DNA of 64,000 nt from Panicum virgatum (Eukaryota > Streptophyta > Magnoliopsida > Poales > Poaceae): positions 38,188,470 through 38,252,469 of the forward strand of contig NC_053146.1 in assembly GCF_016808335.1 (NCBI RefSeq), written 5' to 3'. How positions within the stretch are numbered: position 1 is the first letter of the stretch; each line of letters starts with the position of its first letter. A program made the translations under genes and the position numbers. The notes below the pieces were generated by a model. The model did not search any database. It was not told the DNA's origin and saw only the letters and a program-made list of their open reading frames with translations. This document shows, in pieces, positions 46,267 to 56,592 of this stretch.

Positions 46267-46798
46267 GATGTGGCGTAGCAGAGTAATTTTATCATGCCGT
46301 GCAGGTATGACGCGGCTTTTTTTAGAAAGGCGGCAAGAGTTTTGCTAGATTTTTATTAGAAGATGGAAAAGAAAACAAAAATACAAAGGAATTACAAAAG
46401 GGAAAACAGAAATATTATTGAAGTGGTTCATCATTCAGCTAGAGCATGCTTAGACAGTTGCCAAACATATACTATGTCGAAGCCGTACGTCTCTTTACCA
46501 AGACACGGTTTTGGTCACCGCCGACTAGACTGGAAGTGCTTACATGTGCCGCCGTCTAATAAGCATATGGAAAAGCAGAGAGCAAACTAGTTTAAGAAAA
46601 AGTATTCTGCGCGTGCCTCCGGGGTATTTTTTTTTGACAAATCTGGACGAACAAGGCCTCTACAGTTAAATTAAATTAAAAGAAAGAGAGACTGGTTTAC
46701 AGAGGAATACAAAGGTCTTAAGAAACAAAAAAAAAGAGAGAAGAAGAAAACGGCCCTAGCTAGCAAAATTAAAACAGATTTTGGATCCATGTGTCAAA
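46267..46798 (-). mobile_element. Two short retroposon 3' tails in minus orientation (probable)
   Basis: T-runs at 46317-46323 and 46627-46635 are followed by sequence which, on the minus strand, reads like the poly(A)-tailed 3' ends of plant LINEs (for example TCTAGCAAAACTCTTGCCG). 5' ends are not visible. Confidence 0.4.
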
Positions 46799-47124
46799 GG
46801 CCCTGTTTGGTTCCGAGGGACTAGGGACTAGAGACTAGATTTTAGTCTCTTTTAGTCCCTATATTGCCAAACAAGGAGACTAAAAGAGGGACTAGTAGTC
46901 CCTAGTCCACTAGTCCCATGAGAGATGCTAATTGGGACTAATGGACCAACTTTACAATCCATGCCTCTCAATTTGCTAGTCCCCACCCCTCCTTTAGTCC
47001 CTCTTTTCGGGGGTGTTTTGGTCTTTGTTTTGTCTTTTAGTCCCTGGAACCAAACAGGCTATTAGTCCCTCTTGTAATCCATGTCTTAATCTCTAGTCTC
47101 TAGTCCTTGCAACCAAACAAACCC
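46799..47124. mobile_element. Miniature inverted-repeat element
   Basis: The left terminus GGCCCTGTTTGGTTCCGAG and the right terminus (reverse complement AGGGTTTGTTTGGTTGCAAG) are imperfect inverted repeats, followed inside by GGGACTAGAGACTAG-type sequence on both arms. This is a common grass MITE type. No clear target duplication was found by eye. Confidence 0.65.
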
Positions 47125-47303
47125 TTAGTTTGAAGGGAGACTATAAGACTAGTTCCCTTGCAAAAACCCTCTTCCAATCCATCATGCTCAACTAAAAACC
47201 CTTAAAAATCAAGCCATTCCTTGCTCCCCTAATAGTCCAACACATGAAGATGATTGTTGTCACGAAGAAATCTGTGTGAAGTTTATCCTTTAATATATAC
47301 TAA
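47125..47303. other. Short spacer
   Basis: No gene; includes the left TAA of the next element. Confidence 0.4.
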
Positions 47304-48157
47304 GGGCATGTTTGAGAGAGCTCTTCAACTGAAAAAGTGAATCTAATCAATAGGATTCACCATAGAGCAGCTCTACTAGTGGATCTAAGATCCACCGTGG
47401 ATCTATCAGGAAACTGTTTGGCTACACAACATCTCCAGATCCACGCAAGGGCCTTTTCGTGGTAATGGTCTGATTTGCCCTTGGGATAGGCCCCACGTGT
47501 CAATGTTTGAAAAAAAGCTTCTTCTTGGTCTTCTTCCCTCCTCCGGCTGACTCGAACGTGCCTCTCACAGGCCGGATCCTGCCATGTTCGGAGCATAGGC
47601 ACATAGTCCGGGCGGCTCCTCGCAGTGGGGTAGGGTAGCTCCCGTGCTTGACCGGGGCACACGTGCTCCCACGCGGCGGCGTGCGAGGTAGGGCTGGGTA
47701 CACGACGGCGCAGCGCGCGCGGCGGGCTTGGTTTGTGGCGAGTCAAGACGGACGGACACAGGGCAGGCCCGGTCACGTGGCTTTCAAGATGACGACAGAA
47801 CTGGGAGCATGACTAGCACCTAGGATGCATCGTCAGGAAAGAAGCAGTGAAAGAGTAAGAGGAAGATGGAACCATGCGGCTCTCGATCGGTGACAAGAAG
47901 AATAAAGAAAAATTAGAACGGACCGATATCTTTCTCTAGTCTATGGCAGTGGTGGCTGATTTCCCCAACTCCATCGAACTTGAGTTTGGTGGAGAATCCC
48001 TTGAGAAGTCCACCAAAATGTGAATCTAGCCCCTATAGATCAACTGTTTCGGTGAATCCGGATTTCGTGGAGCTAGACCGTTTGGGTAAAATTTTGTATA
48101 GTGTGGAGCTGTGTTTTTTGTGGATCTAGAGTTGGTGGAGACCTACCAAATAAGCCC
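47304..48157. mobile_element. Tourist/Harbinger-like non-autonomous element
   Basis: An 854-bp unit has terminal GGGCATGTTTGAGAG and, inverted, GGGCTTATTTGGTAG, flanked by TAA (47301-47303 and 48158-48160). The TAA duplication is typical of PIF/Harbinger. The interior mentions 'gtggatct' motifs on both arms and a GC-richer centre (47560-47770) with no recognised protein. Confidence 0.7.
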
Positions 48158-48621
48158 TAAGACAATCTCTCAGAAAGAGCTTGGTGAGATATCTATGTTT
48201 AACATGTTCCAGTAAAAGCAACTCCAGCAGAATCCCTACTTGGGTCCTTACATTTAAAATAGGGGCTGAGAGAGAAAAAATCAACTCCAGCAGAGCCCCC
48301 TACTGGAGCCCCTAAACTAAGGAGGCCCCTGAAATCAACCTCACAGTCCCATCTCCCGCGGGCGGCTGGGGAGGCCCCTACTCCCTGTTTTTTTTCGTCC
48401 ACTTCCCCTTCCCCGGCATTCCGCGCAACGGCGCGGGAGGGAGCGCCGCTTCTTCTCCCTCGCCGGCAACGACCCTCCGCTCGCCCTCCCCCTCCGCTCG
48501 CCCTCCACTTCCCCTATCGTTCCTTCCATCGCTCCCATCTGCTGCCCACTTTGCCCTCATCAAAACCCTAGATCTTGACTCACCGGATGCCACCGACCCG
48601 TCCTCGCCGCACCACCCACTG

Positions 48622-50639
48622 ATGAGGAAGAGGGCCAACCCTCCTGTACCAGTTGGATCCGTCGGGATCCAGGCCTCCGGCGTTGGCAGCATCGGCAACC
48701 TGGCTTCGACCTCATGGCACCGCCTCGTCAATGACGGTGATTGCCCCTCCGCTGCGTACGTCCATGCAGGCATGATGCGTGGCGGGCAAGCAACCATCAA
48801 TAGCACCACAGAAGGACCAACTCCAATAGACACATCGTGCAAGGTAAGGTTTTTTCGACAGATTTCTTTCATTTGTTGCCTTTTTGCTATTCACTTGAGA
48901 GTCAGTGATGTTTTGTGACAGAGGTGTAGTAGTTTGACAGAGGCATTGTAGTTGGAAACCAGAAAGTGCTGCTGTAGATCATGCCAATTTTCCAAAGGGA
49001 TATTTTCTTCTTTCTTCTTTCTGATTGCTAGCTGGAGGAACTTGCGGTTATTAGGCCTGTTCCATTGTTGTAAGTTTTTTTTTACTGCTGGACAAATGGT
49101 TATCATGTCTAGGTCTTGTTCCAAGCTTATATATGCACTGCCATATGATCTGTCCCCTCATTGTTCAAGGTTCATAATTCTTTGTCAAGGTTCATACTTG
49201 TGGTGGTGGTGTTCATCCTTTGCCAACATTCATGCGCCATTTGGCTTCCATGTTATTTGCAAGCACTGAGATAAGCTTGCCGAACCTAGTGCTACTGCTA
49301 TGAACTCCTTTGCTGATTTTTGTTATATGTTTCATATGTGGCTTGCAGCTTGCAAGGGCCGCCCCTCCTGCGCCACTTGGACCCGCGAGGTCCCGGGCCT
49401 CCCATGCTACTTCACTGCCTATCGACATCGGCAACCCAAGCTCAACCTCGCCGCGCCGCAGTCTATTCCATGTCAGTCACTCTGCCATTGATGGCACTGC
49501 AGGTGACCCGACACTATCTGATGAGATTGCAATGGCTACTGGAGGCGGACCCTGGACCAATATGATATCTGATGAGTGTGATGTTGATGCAATCTCCTTG
49601 TCAACTGGCTTTCAGTGGACATTTGGTGATCCTGAGAACCAAACCAAGGTTGCAAAAGCAGCTCCGAAAAGGGCAGGCAATTACAATCATGAAGAGGACA
49701 TCCAATTGTGCGTGTCATGGGAAAACATCAGCACTGATCCTATCATTGGCAATGAGCAGCCAGGGAGAGCATATTGGAAAAGAATTGCAGATCATTATCA
49801 TGCCAACAAGACCTCTGAGTCAGATAGGAATGCCAACTCACTTGAGCACCGTTGGAGTACCATTCAAAAGGAGTGCCAGAAGTTTCAAAGATACTATGAT
49901 GAGGTCGAGCGTCACCATCCAAGTGGCATACCATACAAGGAGCATGTAAGTTTGCTTATGTATTGTTCACTGTTGATAATTTTGCATTTATTTGTACTAA
50001 CACTTAACTTTGTTGTAGATCCTTGAAGCACCGACACTATTTGCAAGGGGGCCACTAAAAAAGTCATTCCAATTCCTTCACTGTTGGCTCAAGGTGAGGC
50101 ATTGTCTGAAATTCCAAACAATGGAGAATAATAGAAGGTCACAGAGTAACATGTCTTCCAATGGAGCTACTGAAAGGGATGATGGAGATGACAGTGGTAG
50201 AAGTTATTCTACAGAACCAAACCCAAACAAGAGGCCACCTGGAAGGAAGCAAGCAAAGGAGAGATTGAAGATAGGAGGTGATGCAGGGCTATACAAAGAA
50301 GCTATTGCAGAGTTGATCTTGGACAAGAAGGAGGAGAAGAAGTTGAGGGAGCTTAGGTGGGAGGAGGAGAAAAAAATGAAGGGGGATAGGTGGAAGGAGA
50401 CAAAGATGATTCAGCAGCAAAAGATATCATTGGAAAAAGACAATCTGATGTGGGAACAAGAACAGAAAATCATGTTCTGTGATGTGAGTACCTTGGATCC
50501 AGATCAGAAGACATATGTGTTGACAATGAGAGCACAAATTGCAGCACAAAAGATGGCTGCCTTCAGTGCTGGGTTTGGTGGTGGGTTTAGCGTTTCTAGT
50601 GGTGGAACTGGAGGCGATGCCGATGGTGCAACCATTTAA
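48622..50639 (+). CDS. Harbinger ORF1-type Myb/SANT and NAM-associated protein, three exons
   Basis: Exons are 48622-48843, 49349-49945 and 50019-50639. All introns are phase 0 with GTAAGG..GCAG and GTAAG..GTAG ends, giving 479 aa. The middle exon has a trihelix/Myb-like segment: RAGNYNHEEDIQLCVSWE, then YWKRIADHYHANK and LEHRWSTIQKECQKFQRYY, with the spaced Trp/His residues of this fold. The last exon has a basic PNKRPPGRKQAKERLK and a charged coiled coil (KKEEKKLRELRWEEEKK), as in NAM-associated domains. In PIF/Harbinger elements this protein binds DNA and helps the transposase enter the nucleus. The coding exons are open, so it could still be expressed. The start ATG is the first in the frame but unproven. 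Confidence 0.75.
48896..49180 (+). repeat. Intron 1 copy of an internal direct repeat
   Basis: AGAGTCAGTGATGTTTTGTG, ACTGCTGGACAAATGGTTAT, ATATGCACTGCCATATGATC and AAGGTTCATAATTCTT all recur in the same order at 50757-51140. One copy lies in intron 1, the other after the stop codon. Confidence 0.8.
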
Positions 50640-51941
50640 TTTATGCTTGGTGAGTTGTTTTCTCTTTTATTTGCTTATTTGAGTACTTTAGATCATGCAC
50701 TAAGACCATAACCAGAAATTAGTCAGACTAGCTTAGCAAGCTTTGATCTTTTCTCTCTAGAGTCGGTGATGTTTTGTGACAGAGGTATACTAGTTGTAAA
50801 CCATCTTTAGCAGATTCTTGTAGCGATATGTTTGGTTATTTGCTAGTATTGCTTGATGCTTGCAGAGATGCTTGTTGAATACATTTATGCTGACTGCCAG
50901 TTGTTGCTTAGGTAATTTGGAGAAATGAATCAGCATTACAAACTGTACAGATTTAGCATGGCATAGGCATCTGGTTTGATGTAACATGTGTTGTCTAGCT
51001 CTGTTCTGTGCACCAGCCTGTTCCATTGGTTTTTTTTTTTACTGCTGGACAAATGGTTATCGTGTCTAGGTCCTGTTTCGAGCTTTTATATGCACTGCCA
51101 TATGATCTGTCCTCTTATTGTTTAAGGTTCATAATTCTTAGCCTTTGATCTGTGATTGATAAATGGGAAGCCAACAAATGTAGAATCTGCACTTTTTTCG
51201 AGTGAAATTTCTGCACCTTGTCACCTTGATGTGGATAACAAACAGAAGTGGCTTGTCACTCTAGTTTGTCAGCTTATTCCAAAATTTGTTTTTCTTGAAA
51301 AAGAATACGTAACTTAACAATTTTTTTATCTATCTGAAAATGTATGTGGTCATTCAGCTCGACTGCGATCAGTAACTCCTCCAGAAGTAGAACAAACCCA
51401 TCAGAGAAATACGAAATACATTCAAGTGGTTTCAGTTGATAACCATGAGTTTTGGTCCATGGACTTTGTTTACCACGACAGTGCTGTCAAGAATCTGCAG
51501 GAAGCACTTCAGGAATCTCATAGTTTGCGTGCTAGTGATGCCCATAGATTGGTAGTAGCATGTCATATAAACTATAGTTGTAATATACTTGGTGTCGACT
51601 GCTGTCCAGATTCAGTTGGATAGGTATTGGCTCTGCTGTGATTTTTACCAACTTGAACCATTTTTCAATCGGTGACATCTTGTGCATTGTCATGTCTGCA
51701 TCCAGCTGTGAATTGACATATATGATTTGAGTCCATTCGGTTTGAGCAGTCGCTATGGGAGCCCATTTACTAGTGTGATATACATAGAGAGAAACTTGAA
51801 ATAGGAAAGAAAAAGATATAGGGGCTGAGAAGTAGGGGCCCTTGCTGGAGTTGGGTGCAACGAACAGAGCCCCAGAAAGTAGGGAAAGCCCCTACTCAAA
51901 AAGTAGGGACCCTGGAGTAGGGGCTATTACTGGAGTTGCTC
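50640..51941 (+). other. 3' part of Harbinger-type element, no transposase frame
   Basis: Non-coding by eye, apart from the repeat copy at 50757-51140. A weak frame at 51426-51623 has no recognised motif. It ends with the right terminus. Confidence 0.55.
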
Positions 51942-51944
51942 TAA

Positions 51945-52285
51945 GCTGTTGCAGAAGGACATCAAATGAGGAAGAGATTATCACGGGTCTCCTCTTCTCC
52001 GTTTTGGCAAAGCGCCTTTCTCTTAGAATGAGGCATACTCCTACTCAGAGTCGGTGGTTGTAGGTGGCATGATCAAAGCCAACAAAGATAATGGCATTTG
52101 CGTGCACTACGACGATATACTACCATCAAACACTTTAAAGATAATTCACTGTTCTTTTCTGAAAAAAGGAGATTCCGAGAAGCTGACACCTTAATTTGTG
52201 ATGAATTAGGGAAAATAAAATATATTTGAAGGTTTCTAGAAATTGTGAACTGCATGTACATGCCCAAGATTAATATACTAGTGGC
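51945..52285. other. Intergenic spacer
   Basis: No supported gene. It rejoins the sequence to the left of the Harbinger-type element after one TAA. Confidence 0.35.
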
Positions 52286-53299
52286 GTGCAAAAACATGTG
52301 AAAAAAATCACAAATACACAAATGGTGCCACGGGCCGCCACAGTTGCCTCTCGGTGGATGTGGGGCTCCTCGCCGTCATCGGCCTCAAGTATGGCCAATG
52401 GTGCTAGTATTTGTTCGGGGTGCCCAAATATCGCTATCAGTGTCCTTACTCCACCATCATCCATGAGCCTTGATTGCCATGTCTCACCAAATGCCGGGTT
52501 AGTGGGACCAAGATCCCCTCGATGGATGTTGGTGGGAAACGATTGGATCCCGGAAGTGCCTCAAGACGTGCAAATCACGACCGTCGTCTGCCTTCTTGGC
52601 TCAAAGCTTAACAGTTGCTTGGGGATTGGAGGTGTCAGAGTATTGTCTCTTGAGAGTGTTGTTTGTCTGTGCACAATGACATGCTGGGCACATCTCAAAA
52701 CCCTACATCGGTTCCAACCTCTTCCCTCTGATGTTTTGCACAAGTTCTAACTGTCATGCTTCACTTCCAGTGGCTACCTCTGCCTTTCTACATGATCCTT
52801 GGTTGCCTTGTCTCAACAAATGCCGGTAACAAGACAATGGTCCCCTCTATTGGATCTCCTTGTGCTCCGTTTTGCCGGCCCTCCCTCCGTTGAGGATTCC
52901 TCCCCTCATTGGGCATTGGCGGGCGTCACTTGGGTCCTGGATGTGCTTCTAAGACAAAATGTAATCATGACTATTGTCTGTCTCAATCGACTCGAAGCAT
53001 AACAGTCGCCGTTGGAGTGGAGGTCGCGGAGTCTAGCCTATTGGTTGTGGTGCTGTCGGTGAACCACGACGCACAAAACTGAAGCTTACCTATGGGGTGA
53101 TCGGCTACCACGAGTTGACAGGAACTTTTCTAGTTTGCCACAGTTTGGTGCTCTGTAATAGCTAGCGCTTTGTACTCTTAGCACCATCAAAAATCCGAAG
53201 GTGTATTTGTAACCAAATGGCTAATTGAGAGCCAATCATCAATATATCATTCAGGTGGAGGATTAGCTCCCCTCCCGTCGACTTATCAAAAAAAAAACA
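52286..53299 (+). mobile_element. LINE-type 3' region with poly(A) tail
   Basis: The right end reads AGGATTAGCTCCCCTCC, GTCGACTTATC, then about ten A (53288-53297), a typical plant LINE 3' end. Internally, 52468-52670 and 52800-53030 are a diverged duplication (TTGATTGCCATGTCTCACC versus TTGGTTGCCTTGTCTCAAC). The 154-codon frame at 52286 has no domain I recognise. The left boundary is uncertain. Confidence 0.55.
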
Positions 53300-53699
53300 C
53301 AAATCAAAGAACAAAGAGTACGTAGCTCTGGATCGAGAACATCAAAACAAGCTAGGACTACTAGAAGCTGTAGCGTGCAATATAATTGGGGTCTGGACTC
53401 TGTGGAGTACAACAAGTATTTCCCTCCAATCCTGTCAGGTTGTGATGACTGAGCTGAGCTGCATGATTGACTGACACTGTAAAGATTGAGCCTCAGTGGT
53501 ACACTGGTACACCTTCAACACATATGTGCCCCTTATTATCAAGCTGCTCCCGATTTTCCTAAGAAAACGTTTCCCTGATGGATTTCATTCGAAAGCCAAA
53601 AACAAGACATCAATCCTGTAGTACGTGTCGAAATACATAAAGGAGCTCAAGGGATCCATTTCCATGCTTGCATTTTTGTGTGTGCACACACGTACATAT
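53300..53699. other. Spacer, possibly intron of the bHLH-like fragment
   Basis: AT-rich sequence with a pyrimidine and GT-rich end and ACGTACAG just before 53707, which could be a splice acceptor. Confidence 0.35.
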
Positions 53700-53706
53700 A
53701 CGTACA

Positions 53707-53868
53707 GGTGAGCGTCTCGTCAGTGGAGCAGGAGAGGGTTCGGGATCAACGTGTCCACAGAGAGGAGCCAGCCTGGGCTGCTGGTGTCGATTCTGGAGGC
53801 CTTGGAGGACCTCGGCCTCGACGTCCTTGACGCCGACCTCTCCTGCGCCCACGACACCGCCTTCCGCT
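53707..53868 (+). pseudogene. bHLH-type transcription factor C-terminal exon fragment
   Basis: After the acceptor-like ACGTACAG the sequence encodes VSVSSVEQE. After a 1-nt frame change it continues GFGINVSTERSQPGLLVSI, LEALEDLGLDVLDADLSC and AHDTAF. The pattern (a strand, then GLLVSILEALEDLGLDVLDA, then Cys) is that of the ACT-like C-terminal domain found in many plant bHLH factors. The DNA-binding part is not in the neighbourhood. The 3' end is replaced by MITE-like sequence at about 53868. It is either a relic of a broken gene or a captured fragment. Confidence 0.45.
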
Positions 53869-53995
53869 CATTAGATTCATCTCGCGATTTACAGTCCATT
53901 GGTGTAATGCGATTTATTTTTTGACTACATTTAGTACACCATGCAAGCGATTTACAAAAATTTTGCATTTTGCGTTTTGGAATTTAAACAAGACC
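53868..53995. mobile_element. MITE fragment
   Basis: GATTCATCTCGCGATTTACA, then a CTACATTTAGTAC section and GGAATTTAAACAAGACCT. These are interior and terminal phrases of a common grass MITE family. The left end is missing, so it is truncated against the bHLH-like fragment. Confidence 0.5.
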
Positions 53996-54227
53996 TCATT
54001 ATAACAAGGCAAACCAGCCGGCTGAATGACTGAGTAGAGTCCTGAACGAATAAGGAATAGCAGCAGCAAGCGTACTAGTTGTACATATCTGGAGAATCAT
54101 CATAATTCAGAAATCCAAATTGCAACACAAGAAAGTTATGTTCATTAATTATCAGAACCAAATACAAGTCCTTAAATGAATTTAGTACGACAACAAATTC
54201 TCACAGTCCCGATCCCCTTTAGGGTTC
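53996..54227. other. Spacer
   Basis: AT-rich, no gene seen. Confidence 0.35.
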
Positions 54228-54629
54228 TGAGAGGGAGCAGGGTACCCGTGATGGTAGGGCAGTGGCGGCAATCCCGCGGCTAGGGCCGGCTAGAGCAGCG
54301 CCGAGGGCGGCGTGGCCGGCTATGGCCGGCTGGGCGGCGGCCGAGGGTAGTGCGGCCGGCTGGGGCCGGCTGCGGCGGTGCAGTGGCAGCTGGTGGAGGC
54401 GGTGGCAGGCTGGCAGCACAGGAGGAGAAGAGGAGGTGGTGGCGCAGGATAAGAGGAGGAAGGGAGGAAGAGAGAAAGGGATTAACCCTAAACTTTGCTT
54501 GCCTTTCTCATTGATTGTTCTCCCTTGTATATGAAGGGGGTTACAAATGCTAATGGGCCTGGCCCATGAGCCTATCGTCCAAAGGAGGCCTTAATCAATA
54601 ACAGCTGATCCTGTTGCCTCTCGCTAACA
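54228..54629 (-). repeat. 3' LTR-like sequence of a truncated chromovirus
   Basis: On the minus strand it starts TGTTAGCGAGAGGCAAC, contains TTGTAACCCCC, CAATCAATGAGAAAGGCAAG and TTTAGGGTTAATCCC, and ends near CCCTCTCA. The part at 54288-54375 is a GGCCGGCT-type simple repeat. The outer boundary is approximate. Confidence 0.5.
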
Positions 54630-54848
54630 ATCTAACCCGCTGCCACTTTCCAAGGGCGTCCTCGAGGATGCTTGACGACTGTTACATCTCTCCCCACATG
54701 AAGAATCAGCTTGTCCTCGAGCTGAAATTTTGGGTATAACTTCTTGAAGCGTTCCAGCTCCTCCCATGATGAGTCGGCTGCCAGTTGGTCGTTCCATTTT
54801 ATTAGTATTTCAATCTTCCCCCCATTTGGTCTTGCCTTTAACACTGAC
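54630..54848 (-). pseudogene. Chromovirus integrase C-terminal chromodomain fragment
   Basis: The frame 54632-54844 contains EILIKWNDQLAADSSWEE, then FKKLYPKFQLEDKLILHVG and GRDVTV. The pattern ..VKW......SWE......P.FQLEDKL is the chromodomain end of Ty3/gypsy chromovirus integrases. It precedes an LTR-like sequence on the same strand, as expected for the 3' end of such an element. The upstream pol is missing; copia sequence takes its place. Confidence 0.65.
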
Positions 54849-54894
54849 TAGTGGAGATGCACAAGCCACAGACATGTGTTTAAAGAAAAAATAT

Positions 54895-56202
54895 TTAAAA
54901 GTGTAGAGGCGGTTCCTACTGTGCTCCACCTTGGCGAGCAGCTTGCGCTCGCGGTCCCTGATCCAGAGCATGCCGCCGTCGATCAGCACTTGGCAGCCAC
55001 GCTCATCCAGCTGGCCAATGCTGACGATGTTGCTCTAAAGCTTGGGGATGTAGTACACATCCGTCAGTGTCTTGTGCTCACCGGCCTTGCACTGGAACAC
55101 GACCGTGCCGCGCCCCCGGATGTCGATGCCGGAGTTGTCGCCGAAGTTCACCGTGCCGACGATGCCGGTGTCGAGCTCAGAGAAGGCCTCGCGCTTCCCG
55201 ATCATGTGGTTGCTCGCACCGGTGTCCAGGTACCACAGCTCCTCTGCTCTATCCCCTTCTCGCCCAGGTTGATCCGTGCGTGTTTCATCGAGTACGACGC
55301 GCAAGCCCTAGTCTTCTGTCTCGGCGTTGATGGCGCACACCTGTGCCATGAGCAGCGCAGGCTCCTCCTCGTCATCGTGCGCCAGATGCGCATGCTCCTG
55401 GCGCCGCGGCTCCTTGCAGTCGCGGGCTTAGTGCCCGAGCTTGCCGCAGCCGCGGCACCAGTCCTTGTCAGCGACGCGGTCGCTGCCATCCTTGCCGGCG
55501 CCCTCCGCCTTCCGCCACGGCTTGCCACGCCGCCGCCGCGCGGAGTAGAGGAGCCCTCCCCCTACTTCCTCTCGCGCACGAGCACCGCCCACTACTCCTT
55601 CGTGAGCAGCAGCTGGCCGCCGGCGGTCGTACGAGTAGGCGCATCCGTGCGGTCCTCGACCGCCTTGAGCCGCCCGGTGACGTCCTTGATCGAAAGCGTG
55701 CTCATGTCGAGCAGCGTCTCAATCGAGAGTGCGATCTGCGCGAACCGGGGTGGCACGACGTGCAGGTACTTCGCCACCACCGCTCCTCGTCGATGGCGAC
55801 GCCGACCTGCGCAATCTGGCTCACCAGGGAGTAGAGCCGTAGCGCGAAGTCCTCGATGGCCTCGCCATCGCAGAATGCGATGGCCTTGTACTCCCGCCGC
55901 AGCTGCTGCGCCTTCGCCTTGCGCACGCGGTCGCCGCCGAGCCGCATCGACTCTAGACTCTCCCAGGCCTCCTTGGCGAAGTCCTTGGCGCCGAGCGCGA
56001 TGATGTACTCGGTCGGCACCGACTTCAAGATGGCATCCATGGCCGACTGGTCTCCATCTTCATCGGCGGTGCCCACGGTCACCGCCGCCCACAGATTCCT
56101 CGCCTTGAGCATCACCTTCATCAACACCAACCACTCAGCGTAGTTGGTATGTGTGGGCATGGGATACTGCGCGCTGCTGACGTCCCGCACCGTCTTCTTC
56201 AT
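54895..56202 (-). pseudogene. copia gag-protease remnant with frameshifts
   Basis: Gag begins in 55702-56202 (NYAEWLVLMKVMLKARNLW, FAKEAWESLESMRLGGDRV, AIEDFALRLYSLVSQ), the UBN2/Retrotran_gag type. It continues after a frameshift in 55592-55780 (VVPPRFAQIALSIETLLD, TLSIKDVTGRLKAVEDR). A CCHC knuckle and basic linker follow, broken between frames. The protease in 55035-55304 has the copia active site LWYLDTGASNHM, then VNFGDNSGIDIRGRGTV. Then comes the pre-integrase segment (LNRLYTF-like). At least two frameshifts and stops make it non-functional. A 375-codon plus-strand frame over the same bases is its antisense shadow. Confidence 0.78.
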
Positions 56203-56299
56203 GACGTACGTCGTCTCGCCATGACCATGTCACTCTGGGGAACGCCCATGCCCGTGCCCACGATCCAAGGAAGCCATGGCCACCAGGTTCTCAACTCAA

Positions 56300-56312
56300 G
56301 CTCTGAATACCA
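56300..56312 (-). promoter_or_regulatory. copia primer binding site
   Basis: The minus strand reads TGGTATTCAGAGC, the initiator-Met tRNA complement with one extra T, two bases after the LTR. Confidence 0.75.
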
Positions 56313-56314
56313 CT

Positions 56315-56333
56315 TGTTGGCTTTCCTCACACA

Positions 56334-56366
<33 letters not shown>

Positions 56367-56592
56367 TGCTGTAGGTGGAAGATGAACAAGGTGAGAGGAA
56401 GAGAAGCACCAGGAAGAGCACACGAGGAAGTGGAGCTACTTAAAGTTCCTGAGCTGCAGCTGCTCTTACTTATATTCAGAGCTAGTCAAGGTGAATTAAT
56501 TACAAGGTATGGCTCTATAGTACTTTGCAGCCTCTACCACTACTAGCTACTACTACATTGCTGCCACATGCAGATGTTACTATGTTACAACA
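56315..56592 (-). repeat. 5' LTR of the copia remnant
   Basis: 278 bp; on the minus strand it runs from TGTTGTAACATAG to GCCAACA. It contains a (CA)n microsatellite at 56328-56364. Confidence 0.7.
56328..56364. repeat. (AC)n microsatellite
   Basis: About 18 AC units with one T interruption near the start, inside the copia LTR. Confidence 0.9.

Larger units (their letters stand above)
48216..51941 (+). mobile_element. PIF/Harbinger-type element carrying only the Myb/SANT ORF1 gene
   Basis: A 3.73 kb element has termini AAGCAACTCCAGCAG and (inverted) GAGCAACTCCAGTAA, flanked by TAA (48213-48215 and 51942-51944). Both ends carry further subterminal inverted sequence (CTACTTGGG / CCCTACT... and AGGGGCT). 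One three-exon gene of ORF1 type is present. No frame with a DDE_Tnp_4 transposase is seen, so the element is probably non-autonomous or deleted for ORF2. Confidence 0.82.
54850..56592 (-). mobile_element. 5' half of a Ty1/copia retrotransposon
   Basis: Minus strand: 5' LTR 56315-56592, PBS 56300-56312, gag, zinc knuckle, protease and start of the pre-integrase segment, then an abrupt change to chromovirus sequence near 54848. Integrase core, RT, RNase H and 3' LTR are absent. Confidence 0.75.

Noticed and set aside
55592..55780. tRNA or rRNA genes anywhere in the window
   Set aside because: No cloverleaf or rRNA-like segment was recognised by eye. The tRNA-like matches are primer binding sites only.
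54876..56003. A 375-codon plus-strand frame
   Set aside because: It is antisense to the copia gag-protease remnant, which has clear motifs on the minus strand.
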